From: Azonexaceae bacterium
Lineage (GTDB): Bacteria > Pseudomonadota > Gammaproteobacteria > Burkholderiales > Rhodocyclaceae
Direction of reading: 5' to 3'
DNA length: 64,000 nucleotides
Assembly (NCBI GenBank): GCA_013335535.1
Contig: JAAXVL010000004.1
Coordinates: 164,247-228,246 of the forward strand
Shown: positions 1-9,800 of the stretch, in pieces
How the letters are laid out: the number at the start of each line of letters is the position of its first letter
How positions within the stretch are numbered: the first letter of the stretch is position 1
Translations under genes and position numbers: made by a program
Notes under the pieces: model-generated
The model's input: only the letters and a program-made list of their open reading frames with translations
Database searches by the model: none
What the model was told of the DNA's origin: nothing

Positions 1-849
1 AAAATTGAAATGTTCAAAGGCCTCGCGAATGCCGTTTGCAAGCTTGCTGGCACTCGGTTCCGGGGTGTTGGGCAGAAGGATCATGAAAGTGCTGCGATCC
101 CACTGGCAGGCAGTGTCCGAGGTGCGCAAGCGATTGGTGATGGCTTCGGTGCACTGGTTCAATTGATCAGCCGGCAGGTGATCGGATTCAGGCAGTGCGA
201 TTCGGCAGCCGATCAGCGAGAGTGGGAGCCGGTAGCGGTCGGAAATGGCTGATACATGGGCCAGCTCGGCCTCAAAGCATTCGGGGGATGGCAGTCCGGT
301 CACCGGGTCGCGCAGCGTCATGCTGGCATTGATGTTCGGTGGTGCAGACCGGGCGGCGTAGCGCACGACCAGGGCAATGACCAGGGAAAGAATCAGGTGT
401 TCATCAAGGCGTTCGTGGTCGCTGGCGAGCTGCCAGGTCAGAACGACAAAAAATGCGCCAAGCAGCAGCCAGAGCCGGAGCGGAAAATTTTGATAGCGCC
501 AGGCCCACCAGGCGGCAACGAGGGGCGCCCAGAACAAGAGCGTCGACGCCAGTTCAGAGGTCGTCTGGCTGGCGCCAAAGCGGATGCCGAGGCTGGCAAT
601 GAGCAGCACATAGATTGCGATATCGACGGCCAGGCCGATGTTGCGTTCAGCCACTGTCCAGCCGGCCTGGTGGGCGATCCAGATGAGCAGGAGCGGCAAG
701 CTGACGACCAGGTAAATCAGGCTGGTGCCGCTTGGCCAGAGTCGTTGAAACTCGACGCAGGCAATGACGAACAGGCAGAGCAGGCCACCCATCGAACCGG
801 TGGTGTTGATGCGATTGGCTAAGCTTGATGACATCGGTTTGTCATTCAT
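1..849 (-). CDS. Membrane protein with degenerate GGDEF domain (partial, 3' end beyond window)
   Basis: An open frame of 283 codons runs from ATG (complement of 847-849) to the window edge with no stop. The N-terminal half is a run of hydrophobic segments (about residues 20-150, roughly five helices). It is followed by the sequence RDPVTGLPSPECFEAEL, which matches the DxLTGLxNR-like entry of GGDEF domains. Where the active-site GGDEF loop is expected (about residue 250, before the typical strand FMILLPNT) the sequence reads CQWDRSTF, so the catalytic motif is missing. I infer a membrane-anchored, probably catalytically inactive diguanylate-cyclase-like protein acting as a sensor or adaptor. 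It is divergent from the cytochrome locus at 1010. Any C-terminal EAL domain would lie outside the window. Confidence 0.75.
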   Translation of the reverse strand, partial: MNDKPMSSSLANRINTTGSMGGLLCLFVIACVEFQRLWPSGTSLIYLVVSLPLLLIWIAHQAGWTVAERNIGLAVDIAIYVLLIASLGIRFGASQTTSELASTLLFWAPLVAAWWAWRYQNFPLRLWLLLGAFFVVLTWQLASDHERLDEHLILSLVIALVVRYAARSAPPNINASMTLRDPVTGLPSPECFEAELAHVSAISDRYRLPLSLIGCRIALPESDHLPADQLNQCTEAITNRLRTSDTACQWDRSTFMILLPNTPEPSASKLANGIREAFEHFNF

Positions 850-1009
850 TTCTGTATTTTCCCGGATGGCGTGCACCTTGCTGCGCCAGTTTTTTGATAT
901 TCTTCGTAGTGTGTGAAATTTTACCCCGTCATGAGGTAACCCGATAGCCCGTTGGTATTAATGGCTCGGGGCGGGGCGGCCCCCGGCTGGAAATCAGATT
1001 TTGGAATCC

Positions 1010-1921
1010 ATGAATACAAATGCGCTAGGCCCAATGACGGTGATTTCTCTGGAAGGAGAGGCAAACTCGTCCAGCGAGAAGGTGCTTCGCGGCGTTTGGC
1101 GAGTGTCGATCTTGGTGCTCGTCAGTTTGCTTGTCTTTCTTGCCTGGCTGGTCCGGGCAGGGGGGATTTACGACTCCAACTCCGATTTTGCCTACAACAT
1201 CGGCCTGATCGGCGGCCTGCTGATGCTCAGCCTTCTCCTCTATCCACTACGAAAGCGAATCCCCGCGCTGGAGCGCTTGGGGAAGATGGAGTCCTGGTTC
1301 AAGTTTCACATGGTGGCCGGGATCACGGGGCCACTGCTCGTGCTTTTTCACTCAACGTTCAAGACGGGGTCGCTCAATGGCGCGATGGCACTCTACGCGA
1401 TGCTGCTGGTTGCTATCAGCGGCGTTGTCGGGCGCTTCATCTATCGCCACGTCCATCGTGGCCTGTACGGCAATCAGCTTACGCTGGCTGAAGCATCGGC
1501 CGAACTTCAGGCGTGTGCCGAACATGTGCGTTCGGTCTATGCCTTGCGGCCGGACATCGAACCGAGACTGCAAGCATTCCACGACGCCGCTTTTGAGCAG
1601 GCGGGATCATGGCCATCGCGCGCCTGGCGCTTTGCCAGTTTGAAATGGAGAAGCCAGCGTCTGGCCAAGGCTGTCCGCCGGGATGCCAAAAATGCCCTTC
1701 GCAAGCAGTTTCGAAAGCATGGCGGCGGGCGGCGGGAGGTCATCGTCAACTACCGTCTGGCCCGCGAACAAATCGACCGCTATCTCGATTCTGTCGTCAA
1801 GGCCTCGCAACTCTCTGTCTGGGAAAAGCTGTTTTCATTTTGGCACATCGTCCATATCCCCTTCCTTTACTTGCTGGTTTTTAGTGGAGTCGTCCATGTT
1901 GTTGCGGTCCACATGTATTAA
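1010..1921 (+). CDS. Di-heme b-type membrane cytochrome (putative quinol oxidase of an electron-export chain)
   Basis: 303 residues with about five membrane helices (roughly 30-50, 62-82, 97-117, 125-145, 275-300). His100/His114 and His282/His296 are each spaced 14 residues apart within two different helices, the arrangement that holds two stacked b hemes in cytochrome b and ferric-reductase-like folds. This is visible in the sequence; the exact family was not recognised. A basic 130-residue loop separates helices 4 and 5. I chose ATG 1010 (GGA about 8 bases upstream); TTG 1001 would add three residues. The 3' end overlaps the start of the 24-heme cytochrome gene, so the two are translationally coupled. 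Inferred role: oxidise membrane quinol and pass electrons to the periplasmic multiheme protein. Confidence 0.8.
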   Translation: MNTNALGPMTVISLEGEANSSSEKVLRGVWRVSILVLVSLLVFLAWLVRAGGIYDSNSDFAYNIGLIGGLLMLSLLLYPLRKRIPALERLGKMESWFKFHMVAGITGPLLVLFHSTFKTGSLNGAMALYAMLLVAISGVVGRFIYRHVHRGLYGNQLTLAEASAELQACAEHVRSVYALRPDIEPRLQAFHDAAFEQAGSWPSRAWRFASLKWRSQRLAKAVRRDAKNALRKQFRKHGGGRREVIVNYRLAREQIDRYLDSVVKASQLSVWEKLFSFWHIVHIPFLYLLVFSGVVHVVAVHMY

Positions 1922-3728
1922 CCGGCTGCTTTCTGTTCTGCTCCTGATCGCCAGCGTGGTTTTTGCCGGTGGCGCAGCAGCGCAGTCGATCGAAAAAGTG
2001 CTGATGCCCGGCGATGTGATCAGCGGGCACGCCAAGTACGAGCAGGAATGCGAGCAGTGTCACAAGCGCTTCGAGAAAAAGGCCCAGACCAAACTGTGCC
2101 TCGATTGCCACAAGGACGTTGCCGCTGACATCCGTGGCAAGACGCGACTGCATGGCAAACTGGATGACACCAACTGTCGCAACTGCCACACCGACCACAA
2201 GGGACGCGGCGCTGATATCGCACCCGTCGACAAGAAAAAGTTCGACCATTCAAAGACGGACTTCAAGTTGCTCGGCGCACACAGGGAAAGCAAGTGCGAG
2301 AGTTGCCACCTGCCCAAGCGGAAATATCGCGAGGCGCCCAAGCTTTGTAACGACTGCCACAAGAAAATCGATGACGAGAAGGGGCACAAGGGCCATCTAG
2401 GTACCAAGTGCGAGAACTGCCACAACGAAAAGAAGTGGGCCGATACCAAGTTTGATCACGAAAAAACCAAGTTTTCTCTCGTTGGCGGCAAGCACGCCGA
2501 CGTCAAGTGCAAGGAATGTCACGAGGACAAGACCTATCAGAAGACGCCGTTAACCTGTAATGGCTGCCACAAGAAGATCGATCAGGAAAAAGGTCACAAG
2601 GGGCGCTACGGCATCAAGTGCGAGTCCTGCCACAACGACAAGGGGTGGAAGGAGATCGACTTTGATCATGACAAGGACACCAAATATGCCCTGAAGGGCA
2701 AGCACTGGCAGGCCAAGTGCAACACCTGCCACCTGCCGGAAAAGGGAAACATCTACCAGTCAAGGCTGCCGACCAAGTGCTTCGCCTGCCACAAGAAGGA
2801 TGACCAGGAAAAAGGCCATCGTGGCGAACTGGGTGAAAAGTGCGAGAGCTGCCATAACGAACGTGACTGGAAAAAGTCCGAGTTCGACCACGACGAAACC
2901 GATTTTCCGCTCCGCGACAAGCACAAGGAGGCCAAGTGCGATACCTGTCACAAAGGTGGCGTCAGCGGCCCCAAAGCCACGAAATTGAAGGTGGACACGG
3001 CATGTTATGCCTGTCACCGCAAGAACGACGACGAAAAAGGTCACAAAGGCCGTTACGGCGAGAAATGCGGCACCTGCCATACGGCCAAGGAGTGGAAGAG
3101 CAGCATTTTCAACCACGACAAGGAAACCAAGTACCTGCTCAAGGGGAAGCACCGGGAGTCCAAGTGCGATGCTTGCCATTTGCCCGAGAAAGGCAATATC
3201 TACAAGAGCAAGCTGGAAGAAACCTGCATCGCCTGTCACAAGAAAGACGATAAGCACAAGGGCCAGCTCGGCAACAAGTGCGAAAGCTGCCATGACGAAA
3301 AGAAATGGAAGGATGCCCCCTTCGATCACAACAAGTCGCGCTTTGCGCTGACCGGCAGCCATGCCAAGGTCGAATGCAAGAAATGCCACCTGACGCCGGC
3401 CTTCAAGGATGCACCGCTGACCTGTAACGGTTGCCACGAGAAGGACGACAAGCACAAGGGCGGCTACGGCAGGAAGTGCGAGACCTGCCATTCAACAGGT
3501 ACGTGGAAAACCTGGGATTTCGATCATTCAACGACGCGATTCGTTCTGGATGGGGCTCACCGCAAGACTGAATGCAAGGAATGTCACAAAGAGTCGAAGA
3601 CGGGAGTGGCCAAAGTGAGCAAGGTCTGTGTGACTTGCCACATCAGGGACGATATCCACAACGGGGACTTCGGTAGCCAGTGCGAGCGCTGTCACATCAC
3701 GGCAAACTGGAAAAAAGTCAGGCGCTAG
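1896..3728 (+). CDS. 24-heme periplasmic c-type cytochrome
   Basis: 610 residues with a Sec signal peptide (hydrophobic core LLSVLLLIASVVFAG, cleavage near AAAQS) and 24 CXXCH motifs by my count. From the third motif on, the protein is built of a roughly 70-residue three-heme repeat: KCESCHN..W, then FDH...F.L.G.H...KC..CH, then C..CH followed by K.D.EKGHKG.YG. It is extremely rich in Lys, Asp and Glu, unlike the giant cytochrome next door. Start ATG 1896 has GGAG seven bases upstream and lies inside the end of the cytochrome b gene; the frame continues open upstream but only as overlap. It resembles cytochrome c3/c7-type multiheme proteins in general; no named family is claimed. Inferred role: periplasmic electron shuttle or wire between the cytochrome b and the giant cytochrome. 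Confidence 0.9.
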   Translation: MLLRSTCINRLLSVLLLIASVVFAGGAAAQSIEKVLMPGDVISGHAKYEQECEQCHKRFEKKAQTKLCLDCHKDVAADIRGKTRLHGKLDDTNCRNCHTDHKGRGADIAPVDKKKFDHSKTDFKLLGAHRESKCESCHLPKRKYREAPKLCNDCHKKIDDEKGHKGHLGTKCENCHNEKKWADTKFDHEKTKFSLVGGKHADVKCKECHEDKTYQKTPLTCNGCHKKIDQEKGHKGRYGIKCESCHNDKGWKEIDFDHDKDTKYALKGKHWQAKCNTCHLPEKGNIYQSRLPTKCFACHKKDDQEKGHRGELGEKCESCHNERDWKKSEFDHDETDFPLRDKHKEAKCDTCHKGGVSGPKATKLKVDTACYACHRKNDDEKGHKGRYGEKCGTCHTAKEWKSSIFNHDKETKYLLKGKHRESKCDACHLPEKGNIYKSKLEETCIACHKKDDKHKGQLGNKCESCHDEKKWKDAPFDHNKSRFALTGSHAKVECKKCHLTPAFKDAPLTCNGCHEKDDKHKGGYGRKCETCHSTGTWKTWDFDHSTTRFVLDGAHRKTECKECHKESKTGVAKVSKVCVTCHIRDDIHNGDFGSQCERCHITANWKKVRR

Positions 3729-3871
3729 CCAAATGCATAATGTGTGTGATAAATTCCCGCATATTGCTTTTTCGCCTGCTAAGCCGGGTAGTTGTGAGCG
3801 TGACAGTGTTCCATGTCGCTTGGCTCGATTGGTTTGGGTTCTGGCTAAATAATTGAACGAAAATATTTTCT

Positions 3872-6800
3872 TTGAAAAACATTGTTCGCCTCCTCGTTGT
3901 TTTGTTTGCAGCTGCCATCGTTGTCCTGGGGCAGTGGGGAGCCGCATTTGCTCAGGCTGAGCAAGGTGCTTCACAGAATCTGTCCTTCGATCACAATACG
4001 ACCGGCTATGTTCTCGATTCGACGCACAAGCTGGTTGGCTGCGAAACCTGCCATACCTCGGGTGTCTTCAGGGGTACGCCGCGCACCTGTGCGACTTGCC
4101 ATGCCGGCGCAGGAGCAAGGGCGCCGGGTAAGCCGGCAACGCACATTCCGACGACGGCTGCTTGTGACTCCTGCCACAGGCCGGGGGCCAGCAATTGGAG
4201 CGAAAAACCTACTGGATTCATTCGGGGCGGCTCGGGTCATGTCATCAATCCGCAACTCGGCGTTACTGCGACCAACTGCCAGACTTGCCACAATGGCGCA
4301 TTCTTGGGGGCTAATGCGCTAACCAAGCCGGCAACGCATATTCAGACCTCCAACGCGTGCAGTAACTGTCACGGCACAACAGCATGGACCCCCGCGACCA
4401 ACCCGCATTCAGGTGTGCTCCCCGGAACCTGCGCCAATTGTCACAATGGCGCGAATGCCAAGGGAAAAACGGCCGATCACGTACCGACTTCGGCAGCCTG
4501 CGATAGCTGTCACGGCAATTTCGTTGCCTTCATTCCGGTGCGCATGAACCACACCGGATTGGCTGGCCAGTGTTCGACGTGCCATACCGGGCGCTACTCG
4601 TCACAAAGTGCCCAGAGCAAACCGCCAACGCATATTCCGACGCCGGCTGGTGCGCAGTGCGACAGTTGCCATCTCTCGACTTCCTCATGGGCGGTGGCAA
4701 CCTTTGACCACAACAATCGTCCGGCTGGTAGTCAGTGTTCAACCTGTCACAACGGGACGGCCTCCGGGCTCGGTAAACCGGCTGGTCATGTGCCGACGAC
4801 CGCAACCTGCGATACCTGTCATACCAATTTCAGTTCGTTCAAGCCGGCCCAGATGAATCACGGTGCCACGGCAGGTCAATGTACTACCTGCCACAGCGGC
4901 AACTATGTTTCGGTCAATGCACTGGGCTGGTCTGGTCGTCATATTCCAACTTCTGTTCAATGTGATTCATGTCACACCCAAGGGTTTGTCTCGTGGTCGC
5001 CGGCGGTTATGAGCCACGCTGGATTGGACGGGCAATGCAGAAGTTGTCACAGCGGTGGATATCTCCCACAGAATGCGCAGATGTGGACGAGTAGCCATGT
5101 CAGTACGACGGCGCAATGCGACACGTGCCACGCGTCGACAACGAGTTGGGCGACCAGAACGTTCAATCACTCTGGCGTAACGCCGGCCGTGTCAGGACGT
5201 TGCTCAAGCTGCCATAACGGAACAGCTACAGGTATCGGCAAATCGGTCAATCACATCCCGACAAGCGAGCAATGCGATAGCTGTCACAAAACCTTCAATG
5301 GTTTCAGTGCAGCCAGCATGAATCATGCTGGGACGGGCGGAAACTGCAATACCTGCCATAACGGCAATTTTGCCTTGTCAGCCAACGCGCTTGGCAAGCC
5401 ATATGGCCATATCAAGACGCCGGCGCAATGCGATACCTGTCACACGGCAGGATTCAAGGCCTGGTCGCCAGCGGTTATGAACCATGCTGGTCTGGGCGGG
5501 CAGTGCTCGACTTGTCACGACGGTAGCAATGTTGCGCAGAATGCTCAGGACAAGCCGGTGAGCCACGTTGCCACGACAAAGCAATGCGACACCTGTCACG
5601 GCAGCACTTCGTCCTGGGCCCTGGTCAAGTACAGCCATGACGCGACTGCCGTCGGTAATTGCAGTAGCTGTCATGGCTCGACAGCGCTAAGCAAACCGGC
5701 GACCCACATTCCGACGACAGCGCAGTGCGACAGCTGCCACAACAACTTTGGCGCCTTCAAGCCAGCGGCCATGAACCATGGCGCTACGGCCGGGACCACT
5801 TGCGTTACTTGCCACGACGGCGCCTTTGTTTCCCAGAATGCCCTCGCCAGGCCAAAAACTCACATTCAGACTACTGCAGGTTGCGAAACATGCCATGGAA
5901 CGGGCTATCTGAGTTGGGCGACAGTGAGCTTCAGCCATACACCGACAACGACTCAAGGCAAGGCATGTGCCGATTGCCACAATAACGTCAACGCCTTGGG
6001 CAAACCTGCCGCCCATATTCCGACCGGCAGTGCTTGCGATTCTTGTCACAGCGTTGGCGTGGCCTTCAAGCCGACGAAGATGAATCACGCCACTGCATCA
6101 GGCGTGGCTTGTGCCACCTGCCATGGCGGCGCCTATACGGTACAGGGGGCGCTGGCTATGTCGGCCAAGCACATTCCAGTAAGCGGGGCATGCGACAGTT
6201 GTCATAAGAACAGCAATTTCCAGAGCTGGACGCCATCCTCGATGGATCACTCAGGGTTGACCCAGTGTTCGACCTGTCACGGTGGTGATTTCGTTGGGCA
6301 AAATGCCCAGGCCAAGCCGACAACGCACCAGTCCACGAATGCGCAATGTTCGGACTGCCACAAGTCAACGACCACATGGGCAACGGCGACTCAGGATCAC
6401 TCCAAGTTGTCCCCGCCCGTCTCAATTGGCGACCATACGTGTTCCAACAACTGCCACAACGGAACACCGAACAAGGGCTTGGCCAAGCCCGGTACACATA
6501 TTCCGACCAGCGGCCAGTGCGATAACTGCCATACCAGTTTCGCTGCATTCAAGCCAGCCAATATGAATCACACCGGCCTGGTTGGCCAGTGTTCGACCTG
6601 TCACCTCAGCGGCTATACCGCAGTCGGTGCTCAGGTAAAGCCTGCAACCCACGTCGCTACAACGGCGCAATGTGATACCTGTCATGGCTCGACATCAAGC
6701 TGGGCGACTGTCGCTTACACTCATGATGCGACGGCTTATGGCAAGTGCTCGACCTGCCATAACGGGACAACGGCCAAGGGCTTGGCGACCGGGCATATCC

Positions 6801-9800
6801 CGACCGGTAACCAGCAATGCTCCGATTGTCACAAGAACTTCAGTACTTTTAAACCAGCCCAGATGAGCCATGTCCTGACGGTCGGACAGTGCTCGAGCTG
6901 TCACAACGCGACCTATGCCAGCAAGAACGCTTTGCCCATGTCGGCAGCGCATATCAAGGTCACGGAACAGTGCGACACCTGCCACAAGAGTGGCTATGTC
7001 ACTTGGTCGCCGGCGAGCATGGATCACGCCCAGCCATCAGTCAAGGCGCAGGCCTGCTCAACCTGTCACAGCGGTGGCTACCTTTCACAAAATGCGCTGC
7101 AAAAATCAGCCAGCCACGTTGCAACTGGTGAAGCCTGCGATACCTGTCACAAGTCGACGATTTCGTGGTCGACGGCAGTAAATTATGTGCACCCGTCCTC
7201 GGTGGCGATCGGCAGTGGCAGCTGTTCGACCTGCCATAACGGTACGACGACCGGCCTGGGTAAATCCGCAATACACATTCCAACCAGCGCCCAGTGCGAC
7301 ACTTGTCACGCCACCTTCACGTCCTTTACACCGGCCAAAATGAGTCACGCCGGGACGGCCGGGCAATGCCTGAGCTGTCATCTGGCTGGATACGAGAAGG
7401 TCAACGCTCAGGTCAAAACGGCAAAACACATCGTAACGACCCAGTCCTGTGATATTTGCCACACGACAAATGCCTGGAAGCCGACCAGCTACACGCACCA
7501 GGGTGTAGTGGCCGGTAGCTGTGCGACGTGCCACAACAACACCAATGCGTTGGGTAAAAACGCCACTAGCCACATTCCGACAACGGCGAGCTGCGATAGC
7601 TGCCACAAGAACTACACGACCTTCAGTCCAGCCCAGATGAGCCACACCGGTTTGGCCGGGCAGTGCGCTACTTGCCACAGCGGTACCTACGTGTCGATCA
7701 ACGCGCAGATCAAGCCCTCGACGCACGTGCCGACGAGCGGTCAGTGCGATTCCTGCCACACATCGACCACCACCTGGACGACGAGAAACTACGCCCATGA
7801 GACATCGGCTACCGGGGCCTGCGATACCTGTCATGGCAAGACATTTGCCGGAAGTCAGGTCCTGGGCAAACCGACCAACCATGTTCCAACCGCCAGTCAG
7901 TGTGATACCTGCCACACCAATTTCACGTCTTTCAAGCCGGCGAAGATGAATCACGTCAATACGGCGGCCAAGTGCTCCTGGTGCCACAGTGGAAACTACG
8001 TGTTTGCCAATGCTCTGGCCAAACCGTCGGGACACGTACCGGTTTCCGATCAGTGTGATAGTTGTCACAAAAACGGTTTTGTCACCTGGTCGCCGGCTGT
8101 CATGGATCACACGCTGGCCAACGTCAAGGCGCAGGCTTGCTCGACCTGTCACGGCGGTGCCTATGTTTCACAAAATGCGCAGACCAAGCCGGTGACGCAC
8201 GTTGCCACTGGAGAGCAGTGCTCGACTTGCCATACCTCGACTACGTCGTGGTCGACCAATGTGAATTACAAACACGCCTCAACCGTGCTTATCGGAAGTG
8301 GCGGCTGCTCCAACTGCCACAACAGCACGACGGCGCTCGGTAAGCCGACTAACCACCTTCCAACTAGTGGGCAGTGTGATACGTGTCACCTTACATTCAC
8401 GGGCTTCAAGCCGGCCAACATGAACCACGGTGGAACAGTTGGCCAGTGTTCGACCTGCCACGGTGGTGCCTATACCACGCTTGGTGCGCGAGCAAAAACG
8501 GCGACGCATATCCCAACCAGCCAGTCCTGCGATACCTGTCACTCGACAACCGCATGGAAACCGGCGACCTACAATCACAGTGGTGTTGCTGCAGGGTCCT
8601 GTGCCGGCTGCCACAACAACACCAACGCACTGGGCAAGAATACCGGGCATATTCCGACGACGGCAGCTTGCGATACCTGCCACAAGAACTACGTTGCTTT
8701 CACGCCTGCGCAGATGAATCACTCTGGTCTTTCCGGCCAATGCTCCACTTGCCACAGCGGAAACTTCATTTCCGTCAATGCCCAGACCAAGCCATCCAGC
8801 CATGTCAGCACTACTGCGCAATGTGACACTTGTCATACGTCGACGTCTACATGGGCTACGGCAAGCTTTGTCCATGCGAATCCGCCAGGGGTTTGCTCGA
8901 CATGCCACAACGGTTCCAAAGCGTTGGGCAAGCCGACCAACCACATTCCGACAAGCGCTGCTTGCGATAACTGTCACAAGAACCAGCTGACTTTCAAGCC
9001 TGCTCAGATGGACCATACAGGCCTGGCCAGCCAATGTACGACTTGCCACAGCGGTAACTATGTTTCAGTTAACGCCTTGGCCAAGCCGGCAAGCCATATT
9101 CCAGTCAGTGCCCAATGCGATACATGTCACACCAAAGGGTTCGCCACCTGGTCGCCGGCGGTGATGCTCCATACCAATGCCATGCTTGGTCAATGTACGA
9201 CCTGTCATAGTGGGGCTTATTTGTCGCAGAATGCCCAGATCAAGCCGAGCAACCACTCGCCGACCTCCGCCCAGTGCGATACCTGCCACAAGTCGACCAA
9301 TTCCTGGTCTACCAACCTCAGCTATACCCATGCGTCGTCGATTGTCATTGGTAGCGGTGGCTGTACGACCTGTCACGGCGTTTCTGCCCTCGGAAAATCC
9401 ACCAATCACGTTCCGACCAGTGGTCAGTGTGACTCCTGTCACAAGAACTTTGCCGCCTTCTCGCCGGCCACGATGAATCACGCGGGAACCACCGGGGCGT
9501 GCGCGACATGTCACGGTGGCGGCTACATCACGCTAGGTGCACTGGCCAAGCCGTCTACTCATATTCCGACAACGCAGTCCTGTGACATCTGTCATTCGAC
9601 AACGCTGTGGAAGCCAGCCTCATACGCCCACACCGGGGTGGCTGCCGGAAGTTGTGCCAGTTGCCACAACGGAAGCACGGCGTTGGGTAAAAATACGACG
9701 CATATCCCGACCTCGGTTTCCTGTGACTCGTGCCACAAGAACTACACAGCTTTTGCGCCGGCACAGATGAATCATACCGGCATGACCGGTCAATGCTCGA

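Noticed and set aside
10..822. Two + strand open frames at the left edge
   Set aside because: The minus strand carries an intact 283-codon frame with membrane helices and a GGDEF-like domain; the + frames have no recognisable features.
2760..8152. Long open frames on the strand opposite the multiheme genes (for example 2760-3491 and 7106-8152)
   Set aside because: They arise because the repeated heme codons lack stops in antisense; they have no ribosome sites and low-complexity translations.
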